Shown here piece by piece: positions 41,201 through 50,352 of a stretch of DNA of 64,000 nt. Numbering within the stretch: the stretch's first letter is position 1; every line of letters starts with the position of its first letter. Below the pieces are notes generated by a model. That model was not told the origin of the DNA. It saw only the letters and a program-made list of their open reading frames with translations, and ran no database searches. The position numbers and the translations under genes are program-made. The DNA comes from Pontibacter indicus. Lineage in GTDB: Bacteria; Bacteroidota; Bacteroidia; Cytophagales; Hymenobacteraceae. The stretch lies in assembly GCF_900156345.1 (NCBI RefSeq), contig NZ_FTPP01000002.1, positions 310,001-374,000 of the forward strand, read 5' to 3'.

Positions 41201-43036
41201 ATGATGCCTATACCTGCGAAGACCCGCTATACCTACCTGTTACTAGTCCTAGCCCTGTTCCTGCTGGCTATACCTGGCGCCATGGCCCAAAATCAGGAGC
41301 TGGCGCTGGCACGCGAGTACTTTAGCAAAGGCGAATACCAGAAAGCGGAGGCCATCTACAGCAAGCTGATCAACGATGAGCGCCTGTTCTCTGTCGTATA
41401 CCCTGACTACCTGAAAACACTGCTGGCCCAGAACAACCACAAAGACGCCGAGAAACTGGTGAAGCGCACCATTAAGCGCTACCCCGGGCAGATCAATTAC
41501 AACATCGACTTAGGCACCGTCTACCAGGCGGCCGGCGACAAAGCGGGTGCAGAGAAGCACTTCGACAAACTGATTGCCCAGCTAAAGCCGGAGGAAGTAA
41601 TCGTGGCGGCCAGTGTGTTTGTGCAGCACGAGCTGTTCGACTATGCCGAGAAAACCTACCTGCGCGGCCGTGAGCTCAGCAAGAACCCCTACGAACACAA
41701 CCGCTCACTAATCGCGCTCTATACCTTCCGGCAGAAACATGAGAACCTGATTGGCGAGGCACTCAACCTGTTGCAGGAAAATGAGAGTGAGCTGATTTAT
41801 GTGCAGAACATGCTCCAGAACAGCATGCAGGACGAGAAGGTGATGGATGCGCTGGAAAAAGAACTGATTACCCGCGTGCAGCAGTATCCGGACCTGCTGG
41901 CTTACAACGAGCTCCTGATCTGGCTCTACATCCAGCGCCGCGACTTTTACAGTGCCCTGCTGCAGGCCCGGTCGGTGGACAAGCGCACCCGCAGCGGCGG
42001 AACCCGCGTGATGGAACTGGGTGCCATCAGCGCCCGCAACCAGGACTACCAGGGCGCCATTGAGGCCTACGAATACATCATCAAAGAATATCCGGACGGA
42101 CCCTATTACCTGATTGCCCGGCAGCGGCTCATACACGCACGCGAGGAGCAGGTAGAGAACACTTTCCCGGTTGACCTGGACAAAATCAGGACGCTGATAA
42201 CCGATTACGAAGCGCTGTTGGCGGAGGTGGGGCGCAATGCGCAAACCGTGGAGGTGCTGCAGCACATGGCCAATCTGTACGCCTTTCATCTGGATGAAAA
42301 AGACAAAGCCATCGCCCTGTTGCAGGAGGCCATCGCGATGCCGCGGGCCAAGCCCGACTTTGTGGCCGAGAGCAAACTCACGCTGGGCGACATTTACCTG
42401 CTGAAAGGGGAGCCCTGGGAGTCGACCCTGCTGTACTCGCAGGTAGAGAAGTCGCATAAGGAGACGCCGATCGGGCACGAGGCTAAGCTGCGCAACGCCC
42501 GCCTCAACTACTACAAAGGCGACTTTGAACTGGCGCAGGCCCACCTCGACATCCTGAAACTGGCCACCAGCCGCGAGATTGCCAATGACGCCATGGACCT
42601 AAGCCTGCTCATTACCGATAACACTGGTTTGGACACTTCTACCGTGGCCATGGAGGAGTATGCGGCCATTGAGCTGCTCATCTTCCAGAACAAGCTGGAC
42701 GAGGCGCAAAACCGGTTGGACGCCATGCTGCAGAAATTCCCGGGCCACAGCCTGACAGACGAGATCTACTTCCTGAAAGCCAGCATCTACGAGCGTACGG
42801 GCGCGTTCGACAAAGCCATTGCCAGTCTGGAAAAAGTGGTGAGTGCGCCCGCAGACATCCTGAGTGATGATGCCCTTTACAAGATGGCCTATATTTACGA
42901 AGAGAACCTGAAAGACACGCAGAAGGCACAGGAGCTATACAACCAGTTTTTGGTGAAGCACCAAGGCAGCATTTTTGTGGCGGAGGCCCGCAAGCGTTTC
43001 CGCAATTTGCGTGGCGATGCGCCCGTGGTCAACTGA
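41201..43036 (+). CDS. Exported TPR protein, 611 residues
   Basis: This exported protein has a signal peptide (residues 8-29, GAMAQ). Tetratricopeptide repeats fill almost the whole length, for example YFSKGEYQKAEAIYSKL, IDLGTVYQAAGDKAGAEKHFDKL, ARNQDYQGAIEAYEYI and LKASIYERTGAFDKAIASLEKV. It is likely a periplasmic scaffold, similar to TPR proteins linked to gliding or outer-membrane assembly. It stands between the foldase and a repeat-containing gap. The function is not known. Confidence 0.8.
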   Translation: MMPIPAKTRYTYLLLVLALFLLAIPGAMAQNQELALAREYFSKGEYQKAEAIYSKLINDERLFSVVYPDYLKTLLAQNNHKDAEKLVKRTIKRYPGQINYNIDLGTVYQAAGDKAGAEKHFDKLIAQLKPEEVIVAASVFVQHELFDYAEKTYLRGRELSKNPYEHNRSLIALYTFRQKHENLIGEALNLLQENESELIYVQNMLQNSMQDEKVMDALEKELITRVQQYPDLLAYNELLIWLYIQRRDFYSALLQARSVDKRTRSGGTRVMELGAISARNQDYQGAIEAYEYIIKEYPDGPYYLIARQRLIHAREEQVENTFPVDLDKIRTLITDYEALLAEVGRNAQTVEVLQHMANLYAFHLDEKDKAIALLQEAIAMPRAKPDFVAESKLTLGDIYLLKGEPWESTLLYSQVEKSHKETPIGHEAKLRNARLNYYKGDFELAQAHLDILKLATSREIANDAMDLSLLITDNTGLDTSTVAMEEYAAIELLIFQNKLDEAQNRLDAMLQKFPGHSLTDEIYFLKASIYERTGAFDKAIASLEKVVSAPADILSDDALYKMAYIYEENLKDTQKAQELYNQFLVKHQGSIFVAEARKRFRNLRGDAPVVN

Positions 43037-43129
43037 CAGGTATAGCGCTCAGTCGTAAATGTGATACCACCAGCTGTTTAATCGGGTGTAACCCACAATG
43101 CAGTCAACTTAAGCAAAGGTTCATCTAAC

Positions 43130-43232
43130 TGTCATCTCGAATGAAATGAGAGATCTGGATTATTTCAAAACTTAAGTAGTAATTCAGATTTCTCCCAGAA
43201 AGAGGGCGCCTACCCCCGGGTCCAAATGACAA
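43130..43232. repeat. REP-like intergenic palindrome, copy 1
   Basis: The block runs from TGTCATCTCGAATGAAATGA through AGATCTGGATT and CAGATTTCTCC to TCCAAATGACA. Its ends are inverted, and the AGAxATCTGGATT / AGATTTCTC core is shared with the block at 50201. This matches a dispersed Bacteroidota intergenic palindrome type. It is non-coding. Confidence 0.65.
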
Positions 43233-43358
43233 CAAATCTTTAGGTTGACAGCTTTGGTGTTACCCAGGCTAGTAAACTCTCATCCGCCCGAAGTACGTTT
43301 AATGGAGCATGCTATAAAAGTGCTTGCGAAAGGTATAAGCTGTTTTCTGGGCTACATC

Positions 43359-43469
43359 CTATGCAAAGAAAATAAACAGGAAGAGGATGAAAAGCAGGAA
43401 AAATCCATACATGATCAGGTCCAGCGAGTAGTTCTTATACTGCTCGTAAATTTCTTTGATTCGTTTCAT
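43359..43469 (-). CDS. 36-residue single-helix membrane protein
   Basis: On the minus strand this ORF encodes a basic N-terminus (MKRIKEIYEQYKNYSLDLI) and one very hydrophobic helix (MYGFFLLFILFLFIFFA). The pattern of a charged, coiled start and a single helix is typical for real micro-membrane proteins in this phylum. The plus-strand ORF over the same bases (43245-43508) has no such pattern. No family name is known. Confidence 0.5.
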   Translation of the reverse strand: MKRIKEIYEQYKNYSLDLIMYGFFLLFILFLFIFFA

Positions 43470-43562
43470 GATCTGGTGAATTGTAAAACTGCAAATTACA
43501 AAAAATAGCGCAAAGGTGCAGTGTTATGAACGGCGGCAAAGCCAAATCCGGCGTAAAATGAC

Positions 43563-43570
43563 TACCTTTG
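43563..43570 (+). promoter_or_regulatory. Possible recJ -7 element (TACCTTTG)
   Basis: TACCTTTG matches TAnnTTTG and lies 28 nt before the chosen recJ start. No clear TTTG is seen 20 nt upstream, so support is partial. Confidence 0.3.
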
Positions 43571-43597
43571 CAGCCGGGTTTATTTGTGAAGCAGCAT

Positions 43598-45313
43598 ATG
43601 GAGAAAAGGTGGGTATACAACGAAAGCGTGTCGCCGGAGAAGATCAATCATCTGGCCGAATCGCTCCGGATCAGCACTACGCTGGCCGACGTACTGTGCC
43701 AACGCTCTATCTGCACCTACGAGGAGGCCAAGGCCTTTTTCCGTCCCAACCTGCTCGACCTGCACGACCCTTTCCTGATGAAGGACATGCACCGCGCCGT
43801 CGATCGGCTGGCGGAGGCGCTTCACCGCTCCGAACGCATTCTGGTCTATGGCGACTATGACGTGGATGGCACCACCTCGGTGGCGCTCATGTATAGCTTC
43901 CTTCACACGCTCGCCCAACCCGGCCAACTTGAGTACTACATCCCGGACAGGTACAAGGAAGGCTACGGCGTTTCCACGCAAGGTATAGACTATGCCAAAG
44001 AGCAGGGTTTTACGCTCATCATCAGCCTCGACTGCGGCATCAAATCGGCCGATAAGGTAGCTTACGCCAAGTCGCTGGGTATAGACTTCATCATCTGCGA
44101 CCACCACCTGCCCGATGAGGACATTCCGCAGGCAGTGGCGGTGCTGGACCCGAAACAGATCGATTGCCCATACCCTTACAAAGAGCTTTCGGGTTGTGGC
44201 GTTGGCTTTAAGCTGGCGCAGGCTTTCTGTATTCAGCAGGGCATCCCGCAAGAAGAAACGTTTAAGCTGCTCGATCTGCTGGTGGTGAGCATCGCTGCCG
44301 ACATCGTGCCGATTACGGGCGAGAACCGAATCCTGGCTTACTATGGCCTGCAACTGATCAACGGACCGGGGCCGCTGCGACCGGGATTGGCGGCACTGAA
44401 AGAGCTGGCAGGTATAAGCGGCGAGATGGACATTACGAGTGTGGTGTTCGGCTTTGCGCCCCGCATCAACGCGGCAGGGCGTATGGGCGATGCGAAGCGC
44501 TCTGTGCGCATGCTGCTGGCCCAGACGAAGGCAGAGGCCTTTGAGATGGCCGATATCATCAACGAGTCCAACAAGGAGCGACGCGACAAGGACTCCAACA
44601 TCACCAAAGAGGCGCTGCAGATGATCGCCGAGGACGAGTTTTTGCGAAACGCCAACTCCACGGTGCTCTACAAAGAAAGCTGGCACAAAGGCGTGATCGG
44701 CATCGTGGCCTCTCGCTGCATCGACCATTATTACCGCCCTACCATCATCCTGACGCAGTCAAACGGCAAGGCATCCGGTTCGGCTCGCTCGGTGCACGGT
44801 TTCAACGTACACGACGCCATCGAAAGCTGCTCCGACCTGCTCGACCAGTTCGGGGGCCACATGTACGCGGCAGGGCTGACGCTCCCAGTGGAGAACGTGC
44901 CGGCCTTCAGGCAGCGTTTTGAAGAGGTGGTGGCCCGTACCATTACCGAAGACCAGAAAATCCCGCAGATAGAGGTAGACGCGAAAATCAGGCTCAACCA
45001 GATCACCCAGAACTTTTACAAGATAATCAAGCAGATGGAGCCTTTCGGGCCAGGCAACATGAAGCCCGTGTTCGTGTCGGAGTGCGTGTACGATACCGGC
45101 AGTGTGCGTGTGGTTGGCGACAGTCACCTGAAGCTGCGCCTGACGCAGGACGGCTTCTACGACATCGACGCGATTGGCTTCGGCTTCGGCGACTTCTTCC
45201 GGCACATCTCCAAAGGTATACCGTTCGATGTCTGCTATACCATAGAAGAGAACGAGTTCAGGGGGAATGTGACGCTGCAGCTGCGCATCAAGGACATCCG
45301 GATGCAGAAGTAG
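43598..45313 (+). CDS. recJ: Single-stranded-DNA-specific exonuclease RecJ
   Basis: This 571-residue 5'-3' exonuclease acts in recombination and mismatch repair. It has DHH-family motifs: LVYGDYDVDGTTS (about residue 79), LDCGIKS, ICDHHLPDE (about residue 168), GFAPRINAAGRMGDA and the DHHA1 segment SARSVHGFNVHDAIESC...DQFGGHMYAAGLTL. A C-terminal OB-like domain ends the protein. ATG 43598 is preferred over TTG 43568. Confidence 0.95.
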   Translation: MEKRWVYNESVSPEKINHLAESLRISTTLADVLCQRSICTYEEAKAFFRPNLLDLHDPFLMKDMHRAVDRLAEALHRSERILVYGDYDVDGTTSVALMYSFLHTLAQPGQLEYYIPDRYKEGYGVSTQGIDYAKEQGFTLIISLDCGIKSADKVAYAKSLGIDFIICDHHLPDEDIPQAVAVLDPKQIDCPYPYKELSGCGVGFKLAQAFCIQQGIPQEETFKLLDLLVVSIAADIVPITGENRILAYYGLQLINGPGPLRPGLAALKELAGISGEMDITSVVFGFAPRINAAGRMGDAKRSVRMLLAQTKAEAFEMADIINESNKERRDKDSNITKEALQMIAEDEFLRNANSTVLYKESWHKGVIGIVASRCIDHYYRPTIILTQSNGKASGSARSVHGFNVHDAIESCSDLLDQFGGHMYAAGLTLPVENVPAFRQRFEEVVARTITEDQKIPQIEVDAKIRLNQITQNFYKIIKQMEPFGPGNMKPVFVSECVYDTGSVRVVGDSHLKLRLTQDGFYDIDAIGFGFGDFFRHISKGIPFDVCYTIEENEFRGNVTLQLRIKDIRMQK

Positions 45314-45363
45314 TAAAAAGGGTTTCTCGCTTTTCCCCTAAGGTATAGCATGAGGACTTCATA

Positions 45364-45648
45364 CTAAAAAGAATACCCATACAGCAGGATAAGACAAAGC
45401 GCGCACAAACCTATACCTGATAGGCCGAGTTTTAGAGAGCGGTTTCTGTAGGCCAGATAACCCAGCAGCACGCCTAGCGTTTCCAGTGTAAAGAGGAAAA
45501 TCCGCAGCGGGAGGCTCATGGGATAAGAAAAGGTCTCTTGCTGCACCTCACCGAGCACCGCCAGGCTTTCTTCTGCCAACAGGTAGAAATAGGTAATCAC
45601 GACAAGCCCAGCCATACCGATCAACACAGAAGCGAATCCCATTTTCAT
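45364..45648 (-). CDS. Small three-helix membrane protein
   Basis: This 94-residue ORF has three hydrophobic helices (about residues 5-25, 47-66 and 74-93). It converges with recJ and follows GH25 on the same strand beyond a terminator. No family was recognised. Confidence 0.55.
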   Translation of the reverse strand: MKMGFASVLIGMAGLVVITYFYLLAEESLAVLGEVQQETFSYPMSLPLRIFLFTLETLGVLLGYLAYRNRSLKLGLSGIGLCALCLILLYGYSF

Positions 45649-45680
45649 ATACCTGCATTACGCACAAGCGGCAAAAATAA

Positions 45681-45720
45681 ACGAATCGGGCCCTGCAGTT
45701 GTCTGCGGGGCCCGATTCGT
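45681..45720 (-). terminator. Terminator after GH25 gene
   Basis: A perfect 13-bp stem (ACGAATCGGGCCC / GGGCCCGATTCGT) is followed on the minus strand by TTATTTTTGC. Confidence 0.85.
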
Positions 45721-45735
45721 TGAGGGTATGCTATG

Positions 45736-46599
45736 TTATAGCTGTTCGATGTTGTTGGCCAGGAGCTTCACGGCGGGCAGCTGCTCCAGTTCAGCCAAAA
45801 TCAGTTTCTCCGGATAAGATATAAGCTTTGGCGGCACGCACATTAGGTTCAGGCTGTTGAGGTCGCCCACGAAGAAGTTCAGGTCGATGGCCGCATTCAC
45901 GCCGGCTAACCTGCCTGTGTCGGTGTACTGCCAGAAGAGCCACTTGTCTTCGTGGTGAATGTCGGGCTCGATGGTGTTGTAGCGGGCGATCCAGAAATGA
46001 TAGTCCTTGAAGTGCCCCTGCAGCCAGCGGCGGTAGAAGTTCTGATTGGTGTAGATGATGGGCTTTACGCCATAGTGCGCTGTGACGGCCTCCAACCAGA
46101 TACGCATGTTCTTGCGCATGTCGGCAGGGGAGGTATGCTTCTCGATCACTTCCACGTCCAGCACGGGCGGCAGGTCGCCTTCCTCCAGCTCCACGGTGTT
46201 AATGAACATTTCGATCTGGCCCTGCACCGGGGCGGCAGGTATAAAAAAGTGATAGGCGCCCCGCTTGATGCCCACGCGCTTGGTCTCGGCCCAGTTGCGG
46301 GCAAAGTAGGGGTCCAGCCTGTAGTCGTCCTGTGTTGCCTTTACGAACGCAAACGTCACGTCAGCGTCCCGCACCTGGTCCCAGTCCACCTCTTTCTGCC
46401 ACTTCGATACGTCTATACCTTTCAGACTTGAAGAAGTGATCATCGTCGTCTTGGTGCTAGCACTCGTGCTTTTGGCAGCGGTACTGTTCCTTTTTGCATT
46501 ATCTGAGTTTCCGGAAGGAAGCCCAGCAAACATTAAAGAGAGCAATAAAGTGGAGTAGGTCACCTTGTGAGCGACCAGGCAAAGTAAAGCAAACATCAT
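45736..46599 (-). CDS. GH25 lysozyme-like protein
   Basis: This 287-residue glycoside hydrolase family 25 protein hydrolyses peptidoglycan glycan strands. An N-terminal hydrophobic segment probably exports it. A Ser/Thr-rich linker follows, then the catalytic domain: LKGIDVSKWQKEVDW (first catalytic Asp), VTFAFVKATQ, LPPVLDVEVIEK (catalytic Glu) and FWQYTDTGRLAGV...IDLNFF. The substrate could be its own wall or that of competitors. Confidence 0.9.
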   Translation of the reverse strand: MMFALLCLVAHKVTYSTLLLSLMFAGLPSGNSDNAKRNSTAAKSTSASTKTTMITSSSLKGIDVSKWQKEVDWDQVRDADVTFAFVKATQDDYRLDPYFARNWAETKRVGIKRGAYHFFIPAAPVQGQIEMFINTVELEEGDLPPVLDVEVIEKHTSPADMRKNMRIWLEAVTAHYGVKPIIYTNQNFYRRWLQGHFKDYHFWIARYNTIEPDIHHEDKWLFWQYTDTGRLAGVNAAIDLNFFVGDLNSLNLMCVPPKLISYPEKLILAELEQLPAVKLLANNIEQL

Positions 46600-46798
46600 A
46601 AAGGCTGGTTAATCGGAATTCCAAACTAATAAGAAGACGCGAGACTAACAACAGTGTACCCGGAATAATTTCATTTATAAAATTAGACTTTCTGAATATA
46701 GAGAAAAGTGCATCTGCTGTTATACTTGTTTCAGGCAGGTATAAACTTGGCAGGATTCCTGCATTGCAGGACGGAACTAGAATGCGTAAATTAGCCCG

Positions 46799-47530
46799 AT
46801 GATATTAAGAGCCGAACATCTATATAAAAAATATAAGTCACGCATGGTCGTGAACGACGTGAGCGTGGAAGTGAACCAGGGCGAGATTGTGGGTTTGCTG
46901 GGGCCGAACGGTGCCGGCAAAACCACTTCGTTCTACATGATCGTGGGACTGGTGAAACCAAACGAGGGCCGGATTTTCCTTGACAAGGAAGACATCACCG
47001 ACCTGCCCATGTACCAGCGCGCCAAACGCGGCGTGGGCTACCTGGCGCAGGAGGCCTCCGTGTTCCGGCAGTTGACGGTGGAGGAGAACATCCTGGCCCC
47101 GCTCGAAATGACCAACCGCCCCAAGAAGGAGCAGCTTGAGAAAGTGGAGGAACTGCTGGAAGAATTCTCGCTCACGCACGTGCGCAAAAACAAAGGCATC
47201 GTGTTGTCGGGTGGTGAGCGCCGCCGCACCGAGATTGCCCGCGCCCTGGCCGTAGACCCCAAATTCGTGCTGCTCGACGAGCCCTTCGCCGGTGTAGACC
47301 CGATTGCAGTGGAGGAGATCCAGAGCATCGTGGCCAAACTCAAGAGCAAAAACATCGGCATCCTGATCACTGACCACAACGTAAACGAAACCCTTTCCAT
47401 CACCGACCGCGCCTACCTGCTCTTCGAGGGCAAGATCCTGAAATCAGGCACCGCCGAAGAGCTTGCCGCCGACGAACAAGTGCGCAGGGTATACCTGGGC
47501 AAGCACTTTGAGTTGAAGAGGAAGATTTAA
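46799..47530 (+). CDS. lptB: LPS export ABC transporter ATPase LptB
   Basis: This 243-residue ATPase powers LPS extraction by LptFG. Motifs are Walker [10 protein letters not shown] (about residue 34), signature [16 protein letters not shown], Walker [14 protein letters not shown] and the LptB-specific [12 protein letters not shown]. Length and spacing are typical. It is not next to lptC (36.9 kb) in this genome. The stop is followed at once by the left arm of the inverted repeat around the S23 gene. Confidence 0.95.
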   Translation: MILRAEHLYKKYKSRMVVNDVSVEVNQGEIVGLLGPNGAGKTTSFYMIVGLVKPNEGRIFLDKEDITDLPMYQRAKRGVGYLAQEASVFRQLTVEENILAPLEMTNRPKKEQLEKVEELLEEFSLTHVRKNKGIVLSGGERRRTEIARALAVDPKFVLLDEPFAGVDPIAVEEIQSIVAKLKSKNIGILITDHNVNETLSITDRAYLLFEGKILKSGTAEELAADEQVRRVYLGKHFELKRKI

Positions 47531-48010
47531 TTGCTGATTGTTAATTGTTGATTGTTTTTCTCGTAGAGTGAAACCATGGACGAGAAAAAGCATCATCAGT
47601 TGAATGACATTGAGCCATATAAGGTGGCTTATAACCTGAGCAACTATGTATGGTCAAGAGTAGACTTATGGAGCCATTTCGCCAAGAATACCGTTGGCAT
47701 ACAGTTTACCACAGCTGTCGATAGTATTTCTGCTAACCTTGCGGAGGGCTTTGGTCGATATCACAAAAAAGATAAAATAAAATTCTACCGCTACGCGAGG
47801 GGTTCCGTTTATGAGTGCCATGACTGGACAGCGAAAAGCCGTGTTCGTAAATTGTTGAGCGAGGAAGAATATGAGCAAGTATTTGGAGTGTTGCAGAAAT
47901 TACCCAAATTGATAAATGGTTTGATAAAGCTGACGAACGATAATCTCAAGGATTAGCCTAAAAACAATCAACAGTCAGCAATCAACAATCAGCAATTAAC
48001 AATTTAGCCA
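47531..48010. mobile_element. S23/IVS-type unit: four-helix-bundle gene inside inverted repeats
   Basis: The left arm (47531-47560) and right arm (47960-48010) are complementary in two blocks: AAAACAATCAACA (13 bp) and AACAATCAGCAATTAA (16 bp). The right arm has a 12-13 bp internal duplication. The four-helix-bundle gene lies between. The design resembles intervening sequences of 23S rRNA, which carry the same protein family inside a stem, but here it sits between lptB and a GH3 gene. Confidence 0.65.
47576..47956 (+). CDS. Four-helix bundle (S23/IVS) protein
   Basis: This 126-residue protein belongs to the S23/23S rRNA intervening-sequence family (TIGR02436). Hallmarks are YKVAYNLSNYVWSRVDLWSHFAKN, AVDSISANLAEGFGRYHKKDKIKFYRYARGSVYECHDWTAKS and a final helix. 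Members form pentameric bundles of unknown role and are often linked to mobile insertions. Usually the motif reads ARGSxxE; here it is ARGSVYE. Inverted AT-rich arms surround the gene. Confidence 0.85.
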   Translation: MDEKKHHQLNDIEPYKVAYNLSNYVWSRVDLWSHFAKNTVGIQFTTAVDSISANLAEGFGRYHKKDKIKFYRYARGSVYECHDWTAKSRVRKLLSEEEYEQVFGVLQKLPKLINGLIKLTNDNLKD

Positions 48011-48017
48011 TCAAACG

Positions 48018-49535
48018 TTGGAAATAATCAACTCTATCGTGACGTGGGTGATGAAGAAGCGGATTCATGACATTGATCTGTTTCGGAAATACCCGCATGA
48101 AGTGCAGAACGAGCTGTTTCAGGACCTGATCAGCAAGGCAAAGGGCACGGAGTTCGGTAAGAAGTATGGCTTCGGCGATACGAAATCGGTGAAGACGTTT
48201 CAGGAGCGGGTGCCGATTGCCGCGTACGAGGATCTGTATCCCTACATCGAGCGGGTGATGAAGGGGGAGCAGAACGTGCTGTGGCCGAGCAAGATCGAGT
48301 GGTTTGCCAAATCGTCGGGCACGACCAACGCCCGCAGCAAGTACATACCTGTCAGCCCAGAGTCGCTGGAAGACTGCCACTACAAGGGCGGCAAAGACAT
48401 GCTCTCGCTCTACGTCAACAACTACCCCAATACCAAGCTTTTCACGGGAAAGGGCCTCTCCATTGGGGGCAGCCACCACCCCAACGAGTTCAATGCCAAG
48501 ACCTCATGCGGCGACGTGTCGGCGGTGATCATGCAGAACCTGCCCATCTGGGCCGAGGCCATGCGCACGCCCCCGCTTAAAGTCGCTCTCATGGACAAGT
48601 GGGAGGAGAAGATCGAGAAGATGGTGGAGGTGACCGTGCCCGAAAACGTGACCAGCCTGAGCGGTGTGCCTACCTGGACCTATGTGCTGCTGAAACGCAT
48701 ACTGGAGGTGACAGGCAAGAAGAACATCCTGGAGGTATGGCCGAACCTGGAGCTCTTCACGCACGGGGCGGTGGCTTTCGGGCCGTACCGGCAGCTGTTC
48801 AAAGAGATCATCCCCTCTGCCCAAATGCACTACCTGGAGGTATACAACGCCTCCGAGGGCTTCTTTGGCATACAGGACCAGCGCGACACCGAGGACGAAA
48901 TGCTGCTCATGCTGGACTACGGCGTGTACTACGAGTTCATCCCGATGGACCAGTTTGACGAGGAAAACCCTAAAACGCTCACGCTCGACCAGGTGGAGTT
49001 AGGCAAAAATTACGCGATCGTGATCTCGACCAACGCCGGTTTGTGGCGCTATAAGATCGGCGACACGGTGCGCTTTACCAACCTGAGCCCTTACCGCATC
49101 AAGATATCGGGCCGCACGAAGCACTTCATCAACGCCTTTGGCGAAGAGGTGATCGTGGAGAACGCCGAGGTGGCTATTACGAAGGCCTGCGAAGCGACTG
49201 GCGCCATTATTTCGAACTTCACGGCCGCACCTGTGTACATGGAGAGCGGTAAGCGTGGCGGGCACGAATGGCTAATTGAGTTTGAGAAAGAACCCGACAG
49301 TCTGCAGACCTTTACCAAGGTGCTCGACGAAACCCTGCGCGAGATCAACTCCGACTACGACGCCAAACGCCAGAAAGACATCGCCCTGCAGGAGCCCATC
49401 GTGCACGCTGCCCCCAAAGGCACCTTCATGAACTGGCTCAGCAAGAAAGGCAAGCTCGGCGGCCAGCATAAAGTGCCGAGACTAAGCAACACCCGCGAGT
49501 ATCTGGAGGAGATCCTGAATCTGGTTGAAAGTTAA
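48018..49535 (+). CDS. GH3-family acyl-acid-amide synthetase-like protein
   Basis: This 505-residue protein is related to plant GH3 auxin-amido synthetases, which adenylate an acid and join it to an amino acid. It has ATP-binding SSGTTNARSKYIPVS (about residue 98), YNASEGFFGIQD (adenylate site) and LWRYKIGDTVRFTNLSPYRIKISGRTKHFIN. Bacterial substrates are unknown. The chosen start is TTG 48018, giving the family-like EIINSIVTWVMKKRIH; the next Met is inside the helix. Confidence 0.88.
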   Translation: MEIINSIVTWVMKKRIHDIDLFRKYPHEVQNELFQDLISKAKGTEFGKKYGFGDTKSVKTFQERVPIAAYEDLYPYIERVMKGEQNVLWPSKIEWFAKSSGTTNARSKYIPVSPESLEDCHYKGGKDMLSLYVNNYPNTKLFTGKGLSIGGSHHPNEFNAKTSCGDVSAVIMQNLPIWAEAMRTPPLKVALMDKWEEKIEKMVEVTVPENVTSLSGVPTWTYVLLKRILEVTGKKNILEVWPNLELFTHGAVAFGPYRQLFKEIIPSAQMHYLEVYNASEGFFGIQDQRDTEDEMLLMLDYGVYYEFIPMDQFDEENPKTLTLDQVELGKNYAIVISTNAGLWRYKIGDTVRFTNLSPYRIKISGRTKHFINAFGEEVIVENAEVAITKACEATGAIISNFTAAPVYMESGKRGGHEWLIEFEKEPDSLQTFTKVLDETLREINSDYDAKRQKDIALQEPIVHAAPKGTFMNWLSKKGKLGGQHKVPRLSNTREYLEEILNLVES

Positions 49536-49546
49536 GATAACCAAGA

Positions 49547-49579
49547 GCCCCTGCAGCTATACCTGCAGGGGCTTTTTTT
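49547..49579 (+). terminator. Terminator after GH3 gene, GGTATA word in loop
   Basis: A perfect 10-bp stem GCCCCTGCAG/CTGCAGGGGC with loop CTATAC is followed by TTTTTTT. The CTATACCTG word spans the loop and 3' stem. Confidence 0.88.
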
Positions 49580-49676
49580 ATGGCCTTTAGAAATCAAACA
49601 AGACTATAATTTTTTATACACCTGCTTTTTCCTGATATTTAAGGTATAGCTCCCTAATTACTTAATTGACAAGCAT

Positions 49677-50189
49677 ATGAAAATGGAAAGCATGGTGTTT
49701 AGTCAGTGCCGGAGGATGATCATGGTAATGTTGCTCGCAGCACTAGGTATGGCAGCAACCGCTTGCGAAAAGGAGGAGGGAGATGTGATCATCAATACGG
49801 CCATAGAGTTGAGGTTCACAGATGCGATTGGACATAATTTATTGGACCCAGCGACGCCTAATGCCTTTTCTCAGGAAGAAATAGAGCTGTATTACTTAGT
49901 TAACGGGGAGAGAAAACTAACACTGGATGGTAGCTTAGATTATCCTAAACATTTCTTCGTCTTTCAAGCAGGAACCCAACACATCATGCGGCTTTTCCCA
50001 AGTCTTCACGAGGAGAACATGCGGACCCAGACCTACATCAGGCTCAGTGAAACAGATACCGACACCATATCCTGCGCCATCAAAAGATGGGGTAAAGGCA
50101 ACCAGTCTGCTGCTGTCACCAAGGTGTGGTATAACAATGAACTGGTATGGGAAGGGACAGGTCCGAGGTATGTGGAGGTCGTAAAATAA
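49677..50189 (+). CDS. Small lipoprotein of unknown function
   Basis: This 170-residue protein has a basic start, a hydrophobic stretch and a lipobox-type Cys (ALGMAATAC). The mature part is beta-rich (DVIINTAIELRFTDAIGHNLLD, YYLVNGERKLTLDGSLDYP, KVWYNNELVWEG). No family was recognised. It is AT-richer than its neighbours. A REP-like repeat and a terminator follow. Confidence 0.6.
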   Translation: MKMESMVFSQCRRMIMVMLLAALGMAATACEKEEGDVIINTAIELRFTDAIGHNLLDPATPNAFSQEEIELYYLVNGERKLTLDGSLDYPKHFFVFQAGTQHIMRLFPSLHEENMRTQTYIRLSETDTDTISCAIKRWGKGNQSAAVTKVWYNNELVWEGTGPRYVEVVK

Positions 50190-50200
50190 GGCGATGGGTT

Positions 50201-50286
50201 AACGTTTCATTTCGAGCAGTAGCGAGAAATCTGGATTGAGTAACGGCTACTATCTCAGATTTCTCATTAACGTTCGAAATGACATT
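50201..50286. repeat. REP-like intergenic palindrome, copy 2
   Basis: The block runs from AACGTTTCATTTCGAGCAGT through GAGAAATCTGGATT and CTCAGATTTCTCA to AACGTTCGAAATGACATT. The ends are inverted, and the core GAAATCTGGATT / AGATTTCTC matches the block at 43130. Confidence 0.75.
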
Positions 50287-50287
50287 A

Positions 50288-50324
50288 AAAAACGCCCGGC
50301 AGTTTATACCTGCCGGGCGTTTTT
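50288..50324. terminator. Bidirectional terminator, GGTATA word in loop
   Basis: Stem AAAACGCCCGGCA/TGCCGGGCGTTTT has a loop that carries TTTATACC. It lies between the converging genes at 49677 and 50353. Confidence 0.88.
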
Positions 50325-50352
50325 GTATTGAGCTATACCTTAGGTATAGCGA

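Noticed and set aside
43245-43508. 87-codon plus-strand ORF
   Set aside because: It overlaps a REP-like repeat end and lies opposite a better minus-strand micro-membrane ORF with a clean helix pattern.
43580-44728. 382-codon minus-strand ORF opposite recJ
   Set aside because: It is a shadow of the recJ reading frame; the DHH motifs on the plus strand are decisive.
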